Counted from the first letter of the stretch, positions 14,001 through 29,000 are shown. The stretch is 64,000 nt of DNA from Carettochelys insculpta (GCF_033958435.1 NC_134144.1:13944010-14008009); one strand, 5' to 3'. Translations and numbers: made by a program. Notes: generated by a model not told the origin, from the letters alone.

Positions 14001-17000
14001 CAATGTGTGTGTTGCATGTACAGATTGCTTGCCTCAGTCTAAGCAAAATTCTCCACGCCCGTCAAAGTCAAGGGAGTGGAGTGAGCACACTACAGCATCA
14101 GGTCTTAGATTGTAAACTTGCATGGGTAGGGACTCTTGACGTTGCTGTCCCAGTTAGGTACTGTGCATTTTGCTAACAGTAGTATGCTGTATGCATGATG
14201 TTGAATTTTGCTGATGTTAGTGCCAGTAATAGACCGAGGAATTTGTAATCTGATTAAGTATCTCTCTGTTTGCTTTTTATTCAAAAGCTTTGAACAACAT
14301 TTAGAACATTATCCTGGAATATCTTTGGTTCAAAGCTGCTATTCATCAAGATCACAATTTTCAAAATGGCCACTGATTTGAGGTGCTGGCATGAAATACT
14401 TTAGGTTTGATTTTCAGAGGGATTGACCTCTTCTGCTGCACAATCCCAGGGGCATCAGTAGGAGTCCTGGAAGCTCAAAATGTATGAAAATGAGACATAT
14501 GTTTTCTCAGGCCAATGAAAGGCTAAAAGGATAAATATGGCCCAGTCTGGCCTTTAGAGAGGAGCTGCTAGCAGCAATGTTGGGAGGATGTTGATACTAC
14601 ATGGACATCTTTCCTTTTCTTACCTCTCCACTGAACTTTCATGACATTGCTGGTTTTGATTTCCTTCTGCACCATGCAACAAGTAGGAGTATAATGTACC
14701 AACCTGTATTAGCTAGCACTTTTTGCCAGTTGCAGTCACAGGAAAGCACCAGAATAATTTTGTCTTGTGTTTATCAACATGAAGAAAACAAGCAAAGATA
14801 CCCATTGCTTGTATTGCTAATTGTGTTCTATGGTGATGTTCACAGGTCTGGCACAGATAATGCAACGGAGAGATGGTGAATCTTACCTTTTGATGCCAGA
14901 TTGAGGACAGAGTGGCCAACTGCTAGGACAGGGTTCAGATCCCAAGTTGAACCTCTGCTTGCAATATGTCCCCCTAAGGACTTTAAGACACAAAGAGATT
15001 ATTTTAATTGTTGTCTTAGCCATACGTAGCACTATTGATCAAATCCCAGGGTCCCATTTTTAGGGATATTAAGAATATAAGGTAAACTATTGTTTAAACT
15101 GAACTGAAGTTTCATAATCAAACTTCTCTAAATGATCATTTCCCTCTCATTTTAATTTAAAAACTCATGGAAGGTCCTGACCGATAACCCCAGCTGAAAG
15201 AAACCTACATCACCCTGGGTAGGTGGACCTGCCCACAAAAATAGAAATGGCCACTTTTTCAGATCAGAAGGGAGGAACCACAAAAGAAGTAAGACAACCG
15301 AGTTTTAATGAGAAATGGAAGGGTGGGGAAATGATGCAAAGCAGTTCATAGTGAGGAGACGTAAAGGACGTCTTTACACTGAGCTTCCTTGCAGTAAGCT
15401 GACAAGTATATCACTGCTTATCTGGTAAATTCAGCTATTGTTTGTTCACTTCAGTCGTAGCTGATGCAGACACCAGCTTCCTGTTTTCCAGGGGTGCCCA
15501 ACCACCATTCTGCCCTGGCCCTGCTCCCTCTCCAACCCTTCTCCCAAGGCCCCAAGGTGCTGGGAGGGAAGAGGAGGAGTTGATTGACAGGCCACCAGCA
15601 GGCAGGAGGTGCTGGGTGGAGCGGTGACCTGGCTGCCAGTGGGTGTTAAGCACCCATTCATTTCCTTCTGTAGGTGCTCCAACCTGGTTAGAGGTGCCTT
15701 GTGAAAGGCTCTGGATGGCCATGCACTTCTACCTGATTCTGAAGGGACAAAGATAGTCTCAGACATATTCAGTCCTTGGCTCCTTTGCTGAAAAAAGTGC
15801 CAACTACAGCAATGTGGAGACCTGCCCATTGGTCATGGCAGAAAGCCCCAGGTTATTTCACATGAGCTATTGGGTGGTAATGCCTTTTAGATATTATCAC
15901 CCTGGACTGGATTTCAGCTGGTTGCCTTTGGGAAGACACTGAAATGCTGTCCAAGCCCCAAAGCCAACCAGCTAGCCTCAAAACATATTCTACAGATTTG
16001 TAAATGAAGATCATAGCTATATAGTTTCAGTGCAGGTCTGTGTACAATAATCATTGAAAACATACAGCCAAACTCCGGATCTGTTCTCCAGCAAGGGTTT
16101 TCAGCTGCAGCAAGAGAGCACGGAAAATCTTTGTCTTCTCCTCTGGAAGCTCCAGGACTACCTTCATCAGGGTGTCTCTGAGCTGGGCCAGACAGCAGGC
16201 AGCACCCACCACTAGTCCTGAAATCCAATTATTATAATTGTGCATTAGGAGGAGCTCACACATTACTTGATCGCAACTGCACAACCTGACCATGGAAACA
16301 TTGCTTCTATTGTCAGTTTTCATGAGGTACATCTCACTCACACAAACATACAGGGTGATTTTCTCTGACCCGGACACTGAGGTTGTTATTCAGGCAAATT
16401 TCTATCAGGCAAATAGCAGTTTGACTGAGACTCCAGAACCTGGCCCCATGGGCCTGACCCAGAACCTATTTCAGTCAATGGAAACAATGCCATTCATTTC
16501 AATGGATGCTGGGTCAGGCTCTGTTTCAGCAGAGATTTGTAGAGCATTTTAGAAGCTTACAGTGGTTGTAACGATCCCTCCCTTCACTAAGGGGATCCTC
16601 TCTTACCTCTTACCAAGCTCTACAATAATCAGACAATTGTGAGGATGTGCGTGGTGTAATGATTTACAAATACCTGTATTTCAATTCATCCACCAGTACC
16701 AGCTCAGCGTCAGTTCCAGAGCTAAGCAAAATGCGGATAGGGAAATAATTGTAGTAAAAAATCCCAGTTTGTCTGATTTTTATAAACAGCTTCATCCAGT
16801 GTCTCTTTGAAAAACTGGGACATCACATACATCTGCTGAACATTTAATTGTATGATACATATTAATATGTGATCTAATGGCGCAGATCTTCAGTTGATGT
16901 AAATCAGCATCCATGGAACTATGCCAGCTTGGACCAGCTGAGAACCTGGCTCAGTGACACCAAAGGAAATCTTTCGCCATGCTGGGTCAAAGATCCATAT

Positions 17001-20000
17001 ATAAACATCTCCATATAGGTTGTAGGCATTGCCAGATGTGATGAAGGTGGGGGGGAGTGCATGTGTGAGACTCAGGCTGGATGTGTGAGACAAGCAGAGC
17101 AGCTCCCAGCAGCTAAGGATGACCCTGCGGCTATAACCTAGGCTGGCAGGTAACACCTCAGCCCTGAACAAAGAGGAGGGAGGAGCCGAGCTGGTTTTGA
17201 ATCGGGGGCGGCAGTTAGAGGCTAGGGGGAGAGGGAGCTGGAAGGCAGCCAGCCTGAGGAGGGGGAAAGCTACACCCCAGAGGGGCACCCCTCGGGCTCC
17301 TCTCCCCAGGACGGGTTGGAATGACTGTCTCTGTCTGGTGTACTGAAGCTTCTGTGAGAAACTCGGCATCTGTTGCCTAATAAACCTCCTGTTGTACCTG
17401 CTGAATGAAAGTCACTCCTGCCAGCAGATGGGGTGCAGTGCACGGGGACCCCTGAACCCCATCACACCAGACTAATAACCATGTGCAGGGCAGCAAGTGA
17501 CCAACTACTGCAAGGAAGTGGCTCAGGAAGGCTACAGGGACCCTGAGCAGCACTCCAGCCAATGTGTGAGGGGCTCCTGGTGGGGAAGCCAATCAAAGGT
17601 GAGCTTGCTGGAGCAGCCCTGCACATGAAGAGCTACTCCAGCAGAGCTGGATCTGTTGAGTTCTGACCAGGGAAAGTTTAGGACCAGCTTCCAGGACTAG
17701 CACCTTAGATAAGGTAGTGCTGGACAGGCTAAGAGGAGTTTGGGGAAGGTCCCAGTCTAAGTCCTCACAGAATGCGGGCCCTAGAATAGGGGCTCAACAG
17801 GTGCAAGAGGGCAACAGGGGAAGTGGCCCAGGGAGTAATGCAGTGCAGGGAAGAGACAAGGAGGAGCGGACAATGCTGATGCCTGAGGGTTCCTGGGCTG
17901 GGACTCAGAGAAGCTGATAGGCCTGAGTTTTTCCACTCCCCCTGCACCAAGCCACACCAACTCTGGTCAGTGGGGGTTCTGGCTTGCCCCTGAGCTCAGT
18001 AGCCAGATACAAGCTGCAGCTGGCTACAGTGTGGGAGCCCTGAACAAAGACTGCAGAAAACCCGCAGAAGGGGGCAAGGAAATGTAGTGGGCACTGCCAG
18101 AGGGCAGTGTCCTAAAGGGGATCTGGCGCTCCTGGGAGTAACGGGGTCCTGACCAAAGTACAAGATAGAACAGGGAGTGATGGCAGATGACACACCAGCC
18201 AGATGCAGGCACCTTGCTGGAAATAAGTCAAGCTAATTCCCTCCTCAACCAGCAGGAGGCACTGTGGCAGTGAGCTCACCCTGTGACACTATGACAAAGA
18301 CCTTTGCAATTTGCACAAAAGGAAAAAAAAATCAGAGACAGGACCTGCCTGCTGAAAGCTGAGGGAAAGATGCCTTGAGCAAAGAAATTTCTGATGGCAG
18401 AGTCTCAGAATTTGAACTTCTGCATCCTGTTCTCCCCATAAGGTAGGTATGCTGACAGACTGAATAGTGGTCTAGGGCATATGACTTAAAGATGCTGATC
18501 ACCTATGGGACCTAATAATACATGAGAGAGTTTTTAGGCAAATCCAGGACTTACCACGGTTTGTATTACTCACAACATGCAGCTCTGGAATCCTAGTTGG
18601 ATGGATGATAACAGAATGGTGAACACCAGCAAGTTTCATCTCAAGCCCTGAAGACAGGGAATTATAACAAGATTGAAGAAAAGCAGAAGAGAACAGCTGT
18701 GCTATATTTCCAGAAGTACGAATGTATCTAAAGATGTGAGCATTCTTCCTGCCACCAAATTTTCTTACCTTAATTTAATTGTGTCCCTGACCCCATCCCT
18801 GACCTAGTCACCCATTACTTCATGCTTCCATCTTTCACCAACTCTGCTCTGGCTACGTCTACACTATGAGATACAATCGAATTTAAAGGAGTTAGCTCAA
18901 TATTAAACGTCACCGTCTTCACTGTAAATACCATTAGCTCAAATTAGGGAGTCCTAATACTGATAACAAAATGTTGATATTACCGGATGGATATAGCATC
19001 AATTTTGAATTTAAAATTTCGTATAAAGGCTAGTGTGGAAGCGCCATGTCTTTAATTTGAATTTGTTAGCTTACAGAGGTGTCCTGTATGTATCCCACAA
19101 AGCTACAAGGTGACCCTCTATGTATTGTCACTTCCTTCTCCACTGCTTTCCATCCAGGTGTGCAGAAAGAAGGTCACAAGAAGCCTGGGAATTTTTGATT
19201 GAATTAGAATTTGAATTTAAATTCTCCAGTGCCCAGTGCCTGCAAATACAAAAGTCCGGAAGCTTGGCTAACAGAACCGGCCAGGGGTGGACAGCTGCCA
19301 GCCGCTACACCAACGTCCGCAGCAGGTGCGCAGCTGATGGAACTGGGCGGGGGTGCACAGGGCTGATGGCATAGCTGCCAGCCTCTGTGCCAACGTCCAC
19401 AGAGAATGCACAGCACAGGAGACTTGGGCAGGTTTGGGGGAGGTCTGAATTCTGTTACTGGGTGCTCTGAATTCTGGGACGGTGCTTTGCATTCTGGGAT
19501 TCTAACATGAAACACCCACAAGCAACTGGGGCTAAGGCACTGTGGGATAGGTACCCACAATGCACTGCTCATGCTGTCGAACTCTCGCAAAGGGCAATGT
19601 AGATGCAGAAACTTGACACAGAAAAATGATGGGTTGAATTTCAAGTAGGTTTGTGGACACTTAAATTCTAATTCATAAGAATGAGGTTAAAATTGAATCT
19701 ATTAAAAATTGAATTTATCTCGTAGCATAGATGTAGCCTCAGCTCAATAACCCTTAGGTGTCCTTCTCCCATCAGCATCTCTCTGATGGTTGCGACATTA
19801 CCTCCTGTGACAACCCTCACTGACTTCCTGACTAATAGATTTTCAAAAAGGAGTTGTTAACAAGCTGTGCATACCATATATATAGTAATATGCCTACTTC
19901 CTCCCTCATCCTCATGCCTAGCCCTGCCATTTAGGGCTTCACTGAAGTCCACAAAAATCAATGGACTTCTCTTCAATGGACACTGGATCTGACCTTTAAA

Positions 20001-23000
20001 CTATATTGTATGCTCCCAAGCGCCTATCACTTTGGCTAATTGGGTGTTATACTGAGAAATAAAAAAGTTTCTATAGTCAATGAGCAGGGCTTCTGAACAT
20101 TAAAGTCTCTTGAAAAATTTTGGACTCAGTTTTGCTCTCACAGTGTAAACAAATTCACAGATAACAGCTCAGTACCACGCTGGAATGCCTTTTAATGAGA
20201 TGGGGTCTTATTCTACCCACTGACACTACTTCCCTGGGAAAAGCATAGGTTCAGGCTCTACACTCCACCCCTGTATCACCTCTGAAATATTCTCCCCTGT
20301 TTCTACACACATATTCTGGAAATGGTCTATCTCAAGACCTCCTCAAGATTTCCCTCAATCAATCTACTCATCCTGATCTCTTCTCTGCTACAGCTGCTGC
20401 TCTCTTGACTTTACTGTCTTGAACTATAAATCAGTAACAATAAAATCTGGCTATAATATTGAGGAACCAGTAAGATGCTTCCCTTGTCCTTTCAATATGG
20501 ACCATGTCCTTTGTTGTCCTTGTAGCATTCTAACTGAAGCCATAATCCTTCAGGCTCTTACTGTGAATGGGTATTACTTCATGCAAGCCATTTCAGTGAA
20601 GTCAATGGAAGGGGCTTAGTTCTGTAACCATGGAACCATTAGATCAGGGTCCCAGTCCCAGCTGGGTTATTGACATGCCATGTGAACATGGGTAAGTTAA
20701 CCAAACCTGAATATTCAAATGGAGAGTCTAAATTTGGGTACCTATTTTTGGATGCCCAGGTTGAGGCACCAAAGGCCTGATTTTCAGAGCACTTGCAAAT
20801 TCTGTTGACTTCAACTGGATAGTAACGATAACAAAAGAGGCCCTCTGACCCTCCATACCCACACTGGTGTTCCCTACAACGAGAGGTGCTTTGGGGTACT
20901 TGGCCTTCAGATCCAGAAGTTCATAAAGGTTAGCAGGAGAAATCCATGTTGTTCTTTCCCCATGGAAAACCAGAGTTCGTTTTGGCTGTTGCTGAGCCAT
21001 TTTCTGTAGGGGAAATGACAGACGTTAAGTGCTCCATGGCTAACAAAGGTATTTGTCAGATAGTATAAAGTAGAACAAAAACTCTTTCAAATAACTGACA
21101 ATAGGGAGTTACTCACCTTGTGCAGTAACAACTGTTCTTTGATGTGTGTGTCTCCATGGGAGCTTCAAGTATGGTGACAGATAATCCTCAGCACCGCAAA
21201 TCGGAGCTTGTTTAAGCAGTTGCTAGTCAGGCCATGCATGCGCATCAGGCATCCCATGCTGCCGTCAGTTTGACAGTTGAGCATGGCACAACCCCTTCCC
21301 CTCAGTTCCTCATCCACCACAGAACAGACACACTCCAAGTAGCAGGGAGGAAGAGAGGGGTGTAGAGCACCCTCGGGGACAGACACCTCAAAGAACAGTT
21401 GATACTGCACAAGACAAGTTATTTCCTTTTCTTCTTTGGGTGATGTGCCCATGGGTGCTCCACATACGGGTGACTACCCGCAGTGTCCCCTGTGGTTGGT
21501 GGGACATGGAGGTGCTGCTTAATGGCAGCAGACAGAACCGCTGTAGCCACTGCTGTATTGTTTACCAATTGGGGCATGATTACACAACATTTAGTGAATG
21601 TGTGATCAGAGGACCATGTGGCTGCAAGTAAATGTCTTGTAGTGGCACATTTTTGAAGAATGCTGTGAATGCTGCCATAGTAGAATGGGATGGGCTCTTG
21701 GTAAGGCTAGTAATGGTTTGACAGAGAGTGAAAGGCACTGGAGAATGCAAGTCCTAATCAATTTTGAAATTCACTGTATCAAGATGGGGTTGCCCACTGA
21801 AAGGTCAGTCATAGCAACAAAGAGTCATGGGGTCTTCAAAAACTCTGAGTTCTGTCAATGTAAAATGCCCAAGGTCTCTGTAAATCCAATGAATGCAGCA
21901 TTGCCTCCCTGGGAGAAGGTTTTGAGAAGAATGCAGGCAGGACAATGGGTTAGTTGGTATGAAAGCTCATGCTGACCTCTGGGAGGCACATCAGATGTGG
22001 CCTCAAAGTCACTTTATCCTTCCTGAACATTGTAGAGGATGGACCCTCCATTAGTGCACCTATTTCACTGACTCTCCTCATGGAAGTTACATCTACAAGA
22101 AAGAGAACTTCCATGGTGAGTAGAGACAGAGCATACAAACCATTGGCTCGAAGGGTGGCTTCATGAGAGCAGTCAATATGAGATTTCAGTCCCATGTAGG
22201 GATTGGCACCGTATGAGGTGGATAGAGATTGTGAAGACCTTTGAGGAACCTCTATGATAGTGGCTGTGCGAATACAGAAGCCCCCTCAATTCATTCATGG
22301 AAAGCTGAGATGGTGGTGGCCAGGTGGCCCCTGATCAAAGAGACAGATAATCCATCGGTCTTCAGGGTGTGTAAGTAGTCCAGAATGGTTTATATTGGAG
22401 CTTCATTGGGGTGGACTTGTGTCTGCTGACACCCGGAGATGAAATGCTTCCATTTCTGCAGGTAAGTCACACTGGTGAATTGTCTCCTGCTGTGCAGTAA
22501 GATGTCTTTCATCTGTTCAGAGCACGGAACCTTGTGGTCATGGAACCATAAAGGAGTTATATATGGAGGTATGGTGACAGTGGATATGGGTGACGTAGCT
22601 TGCCCCTGTTCAGGAATAGGAGGTTGTGTCGATGTGGCAACAGGTAAACTGGTTTGAGAAACAAGTCCTGAGGGGTTAGAAACCAAATCTGCCTGGGCCA
22701 AGCAGGGGCTATCAAGATAACCCAAGCACTGTGAAGCCGAATTTTGTGCAACACCTTGAGAATCAACAGAATGGGAGGAAAGGTGAAATATGGTGGTTTG
22801 TCTGATGTGAGGTTCATCGTGCCCGGATCTCCTTCCCAGTCCCGTTTGACAGCAAAATTTGGGACATTTGGTGTTGCTCAGTGTTGCAAAGAGACCTGTG
22901 GTGGGATAGCTCCATTTGCATAAGATGTTATCTTCGACTGCTGGGTGGAGTTCCCACTTGTGGTGAATTGTAAAGTTGCAACTTAGGGCATCTGCCATGG

Positions 23001-26000
23001 TTTTGTTGGCCCCCAGTAAGTATGTCGCTTTGAGATTGACCCTGTGTCTTATACACCAAATCCAGAGGTACTGCCCCTGTGCACAGAGAGCTGGAATGCA
23101 CTCCCCCCGGCCTGTTTATGTAGTATAGAGTGGTTGGTTATGGCAGAGGCAAAGTGCCTGCAGGCATTTCTGATGGCTCTGAGTTCCAGAATGTTGATAT
23201 GTAACAGAGCCTCATGTGGCAGCCATTTGCCCCATACAGTTTTGCTTCAGAAGTGTGCTCCCCAGCCCATTAGTGAAGAATCTGTGGTAATTTGTGTGGC
23301 AGGCTCTTCCTATAAAAAATGGGATTCCAGTTAAGAGGGCGTGTGGACATGTCTACCATTTGAGTGACGGCAGTACTTGCTTGGACACAAGCGCCCGTTT
23401 ATGCAATGAATGATGTGTATGTGCGTAGATGGAAGCCAGCCGAGGCTGTAAGGCATGGAAGTGGAGATGTGCATACTGTACCACATATGTGGTGGCTGCC
23501 ATGTACCACATGAGTTGAAGACAAGTACAAACTGTAGTGGATGGGTTTTCAATGAAAGTGAGAACTAAATCTCAAAGGGTCTGGAACCTGTGTTGCAGAA
23601 GGTATGTCCTGGCTGATGTGGCATCAAGCCTTGCTCCTATGAATTCTAAGTCCTGAACTTGGTTGAGTGTTGATTTGTGTTCTTTGACTAAAAGCCCCAG
23701 TAAGTTGAACAATCCCTTGGTTCTAGTTATCATGCCGATTGCCTCCCCTGGAGAATGATCTTTCAGCTAGCAGTTGAGATGAGGAAAAATTGTCAGTCCC
23801 TGTTGCCTGAGGTATGCTGCCATGACTGTGACGACTTTGGAGAAGACCAGTGAGGCAGATGACAGGCCAAAGGGAAGGACCTTGTATTGAAAATGGTTTC
23901 CTCCCACTGTAAATAGAAGGGAATGTGTGTGATGGATGTATGGTTATGGTGGATGAAGGAAACGTGTGATGGATGTATGGTTATGTGGAAATACACATCT
24001 TGTAGGTTGAGGGCTGTGAACCAGTCCCCTCTGTCCAGTGCTGGAATTATTGAGGCTAGTGTGACCATTCTGAAGAGCTGTTTTCGCAGGAATTTGTTTA
24101 GCTTCTGTTTTTTGACTAAAAGCCTCAGTAAGTTGAACAGTCCCTTGGTTCTAGTTATCATGCAGATTTGATTGAGATCGAGATCGAGGATTGGCTTTCA
24201 GCCTCCTGTGCACTTTTGGGTGAGGAAAGACTTTGAGTAAAAGCCTGTTCCCCGGTAATGGAGCAGAAGCCCTTTCAATGGCTCTTAGCTGAAGAAGCCG
24301 TTGGATGTCTTGTTTGATAGAAAATTTGTGTGAAGTGTCCCTGAAGAGGAAAGGGGAGCTGGGGTGGGTAGGTGAGATGGAAGTAAACGGGATGGTGTAA
24401 CCTGTGCATGTGATTTCCAAAACCCAGCAGTCTGCTGTTATAGTGGGCCACTGATGGATATAGGGGCGAAGCCTGTGATGGAATAGGCAGCCTTGCTCCT
24501 GTTGTTGTACAGCAATATCTGGAAGTTTGCACAGACCCTCAACCAATGTCTTAAATTTGCTGTTTGGTAACCTGAGAGCCTGAAGAGTGCAGTTGCTCAG
24601 GGTGTCGCCTCTGGATACGTTGTCTGTTCCTGGTATAATCATAGGATTTGTTCTGCTGCCAGTTACAGAATGCTCGTTCTCCTCAATTGATTTTTTTGGT
24701 TGTTTTTGTTAAAGAAAATGAAAGAAAGTAGCTAGTGGAATAACTGCTCACTAATTGAATAATGAGAGTGGACTACAAAGTGAAACAGTTTCTCTTAGGA
24801 GATTAAGTGCCTCAGGTGGCAGAGAGTTCCCTGTGTGACCTAGGGTGGATGAAAAAGAACTGACAGGAGGGGGTCAGGCTGTGCTCAACTGTCAAACTGC
24901 CAGCAGCGTGAGATCCCTGCTGCACATGTGTGGCTTGACTAGCAACTGCTTAGAAAAAGCTCCAATTTGCAGCTCCGGGAATGTCCATCACCATATGTAG
25001 ATCACCTATGGGAACATCACCCAAAGAATAGCACTTTGTACTTAATTAATGTCTTCAATCTGAAGTTCCCATAGAGCTTACAATGTTACATTTAATTATC
25101 CCCATTGTACAGACATGGAAACCGAGGCACAAAAAAGATAGGTAACTTGCATGAGACTGTACAAATTAGTAGTACAGTACCTAAGTTTCGTGACATCCAG
25201 TCTCATACTCTAATTGCTCAGAAAGGCTCCCTCCATTATGGTTGTTCAGTGAGTAACCAAAGCAAAGTGATTTCATCTTAAGAACTGAGGTTTTGGCACC
25301 TTCTCTGCCTGGGCATTACATTTCCCCATGAAGTTACATAATAGAAGTGGATTGGCCTAGTGACTTTAGCAAACCATGCACCACTGTTCAGTGTGCTGTG
25401 TGCTGGTTGATGCTCTCCTTCTCAAAGATGGCTAAACTTCAGCAAGATTTAGGTTCAGTCACACCTGACAAGAGAACACTAGAGAAATTCATCAGGCCAA
25501 ATCTCATTGGCTTAAGGTCCCCAAGGGGCAATTTCAGATCCAATGAGGTTCTGCTCTGAAAAATGACTGTCTGAAAAGATATTTTGGAGCTTAAGCTTTT
25601 GTGTGCAAAGACCCACTTCATCAGATGTATGAGTTGGTGGGGGGGTTCAGGGGAGAGTATAAAGAGGGAGTCTCAGTCAGGAGGAGGGCCAGAGTTGACA
25701 AGGCCTGTTCACTCATGGAGGATGTGGCCCATTATCAGCAGTTATTGTGGAGTTGTGAACATCAAGAGAGGAGGAATCAAGTCAGGTCTGTCAGGGAGGA
25801 TGTGGCCCATTTTCAGTAGCTAATGTGGTGGTGTGGACATCAAGAGTGGAGAAACTGCTTTTGTAATGGGCTAACCACTCCCAGTCTCTGTTCAGTCCTT
25901 GGTTGATGGTGTCAAATTTGCAAATGAATTGCAGCTCTGAAGTTTCTCTTTGTCGCTTATTTTTACGTCTGATTTTGTAAACAAGTTGTTTGAAGTGAGG

Positions 26001-29000
26001 TGACCATTGGGGTCTGTAAGGCAAATCGGACTCTTGAAAGCAGGACAGTAGTGTGGAAAGGCTCCATCTTTATGGGGTATAATTTGAAGTCCTTGTGGTT
26101 GTACAAATGGAAGCATGGTGCCTAGCGCTGCCTCCTGAACCTTTATAACTGACATTGTTACATACAAAGAAAGAGCCATCTTAATGCATCAATCCCATGA
26201 TAAGTCTACAAGGCTGAAAGTTAGAAACATCAAGATAATTATAAAACATACCATGGGCTACATATTAGTATACATAGTGTTTTTCTACTATGTAGCTGTA
26301 TCGCTACCCCTCAGAGAGTTATTTTATGTAATACAAGAAGGAGGCAGGGAGGATTGGTGGACAGGAGAATGCCTGTTAAAATCAAATTTCCATAGGAAAT
26401 TAGAATTTCTGACCTCATCACTTCACAATTTCACTTGGCATATGAAAAAATCAGGTAAAGCAGGATGCAGTTGGAGATGGTCTGTGTATCCCTCTGCCCC
26501 ATGAGAACAAGATAGCTGCTGTTCTAACATGAACTAGTCTTTACAATATATAAAAGATTTTTTCATTGCCCCTTATTGACTTGAGTAGCTAGTCAAACAT
26601 GGAGGTCCTGTGGGTTGTTTCAGGTGGGGGAAAAATCAACAATGGACCTATAGTTTCTTTGATGCAATCTCATTTATTTGCAAGCAGTGTACCGAGTCTT
26701 GCTTTTCTGAATATAGGAGGAATCAAGAACAGGAGACCAAGAACAGCTTTGTCACTCACAGCACTAAACTGGGTGTGTGTCTCCTATGTACACAGACCAA
26801 AACCAGTTCCACCTGCCAAAGCCCCAGGGTCTGTATTTGAAATCCCTTTGACCATGTCTGTGTTTCCACCACACTATGATTTCGTTGCTACTGCTATTGT
26901 TTCAGCTCCCTAGTTACAACGGTCTCTGCACATCTATTCTGAATGAAAGTCATGCCCTGGCCTAACCCAAAACAAGATTTAATCTAACCCGTAACACCTG
27001 CTACTGCCTTTGCCACCCCTCACACCAGGGATGTCCGCCCAGGCCAATCTGTTACTCAGGTGAGACCTGTCTCCAGGGAGGGGTGATGCACAGCATTGGG
27101 GGGGGCGTGATTTCTAAAGCATCACAGTAACGCACATCACTTTATTGTACTTTATAAAAAAAGGTGAAAGTAAGCGGATGTGCCTCAGCAGCTACCCCTC
27201 CCCTTCTACCCTCCTCCCCCCAGGGGCCCAAAACAATCCCTGTGGTCACCAGCCCCAGTGCCAGACCACATTGCCTAGCCACCCGAGCACCTAGGCTGGA
27301 GCCTGGGTTCTCACCTGGAGGTTGCAGGTGCAAGCTTAGGCCTACTGGGGCTAGGACCTCACCCACACTGCCCCCAGCCTCTGGGTGGCAAACCCAGGCA
27401 CCAGCCAAGGTGCTGGGGTGGCTAGGCAAAGTGGTTGCAGCACCATGGCCAGCCCCAGGGATTGGGCAGCCAGGCAGCGTGGTGGCCAAACTTCTGTTCC
27501 CAAGCCCTCGACCCCTTGCCCTGACTCCTGCACTCTCTGCCCCCTGCCCTGAGCTCCTACACTTCACAATCCCCCGCCCTGTACCCCCACTCCCTGCCCT
27601 GAGCCCCCACACCCACAGCCCCCGGCCATGAGTCCCCCACACTCCATCCCAACCCTGAATTTTTTATAGGCATTGATGTATCACAACCCCCTCAGCCCTC
27701 CTGCCCTAAGGCCTCTCAAGGGGGGGCATGCAATACAACAGTAAGGGCTAATAATTCACGGGCCCATACAGACATTATCCCACCAGGCAGACAGACCCTT
27801 GGTCAATGTCATGTCCTCACACGGTTGCAAGGATTTGCATGTCTGTTGGATTAAGCAGATGCACATTTTACAAGAACATAGATATGTTTTACATATCCCA
27901 CCCTCACCACAGTCACTCCTGAGTTTGCCAGGGGTTGTTTTGAGCAAGGCACCAGACTAGTTACACAACAGCTGAGAAGATCCTTCAATCTAATTGGGAA
28001 AGCTGGCTGCAAACGACGCTCCTTTTAGGCATGGTTCATTTAACCCTTGCATTCTCAGGAATGTGCCTTTCAAAGACAGGCCAGGGAGCGGTGAGAACAT
28101 TCAGCTGGCGTAACTACATTGCTCAGGGGTGTGAAACCCTCTTGGGGAGGAGGCTTGCCTACACCTCAAGGCAGGCCCAGCAACACTAGGAATGGGATGG
28201 AGGAGACAACTGATCTGGGACCCAGTGATTCCAAAGAATGCAGCTGTCCTGGCTTCCACTGCTGCATGGGAGCTCCAGGCCCTTTAAATCATGGCCAGAG
28301 CCCTGGGTAGTGAGGTCTGGGCAGTACTAAGGGTTGGCTGGAGGGGGGCCCAGTTCTGTTCCTTCTTCCTCAGGCCCCGGCCCTTCCAGGAGCATAGAGC
28401 TGCCCCCCACCTTGCCCAGGAACCCAGCAATTCTGTTGCCCCCTGTCTACAGTAGAACTCCTCCCATCAGAGCGGTGGTGTCTAGACTGAAGTGCTACAA
28501 GGGCACAGCTACAGCATGTTAAGTGTAGACAAGCCCAGGCACTGCCACGCAAGTTTAAGAATACACAACTGTCTCTGCCTTGCTTAATATAGGCTCTACA
28601 ATAGAAGGCCAGAGAAAAAAAGTAAACAAACTGCTGCATGGGTCAACCGGTTGAAAATCCAAATCGACCTTATCCTGGTTAATCACTTTCATAACGCTGG
28701 AATAAATCAAGCAATACATCAGAGACGGGCAGGCCCACAATTAATATTTGTGGATATGATATGGTTGTTTGACGCCAACATTCAGACAGAGTCTGGGAAC
28801 ATTTTAAGCAACTAACAAACAATGCCTCAGATTTGAAATAAGAGCCATCACCCACCTTAGTGAGTGGAAGTTTTTCCCTGCCTCTGAACTCAGGCAACCC
28901 TGCTCAGTCTGATTTAGGTAGGAACATGCCTCCTTTGCCCTCCCAACTTCCTTCTTCTCTCTTTCCAATGCCCAGCACAGCCTAAACTTCCTCCCTTTCG

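Larger units (their letters stand above)
21105..25030 (-). mobile_element. DIRS-type tyrosine-recombinase retrotransposon, decayed
   Basis: The element is read right to left. Inverted terminal repeats of nearly 190 bp lie at 21141-21330 and 24845-25025; both contain AGCAGTTGCTAGTCA and CAGTTTGACAGTTGAGCA in opposite orientation. An internal region at 21390-21480 carries, side by side, complements of both outer ends (see findings). In order the body shows reverse transcriptase, RNase H end and tyrosine recombinase fragments. Frames are broken by stops and frameshifts, so it is inactive. It fills almost half of intron 8 of gene B. Confidence 0.85.

Noticed and set aside
16890..17369. 159-codon minus-strand ORF
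   Set aside because: Falls over the GC-rich LTR-like segment, low complexity, no splice or domain support; gene B exon 11 ends well before it.
22390..22998. 202-codon ORF as a host gene
   Set aside because: Its ADALS and WELHP strings and flanking RT and recombinase pieces show it is a DIRS remnant.
27142..27642. Overlapping 166- and 155-codon ORFs on both strands
   Set aside because: Both lie in a C-rich low-complexity block and have no domain; open frames on both strands at once are expected from the base bias.
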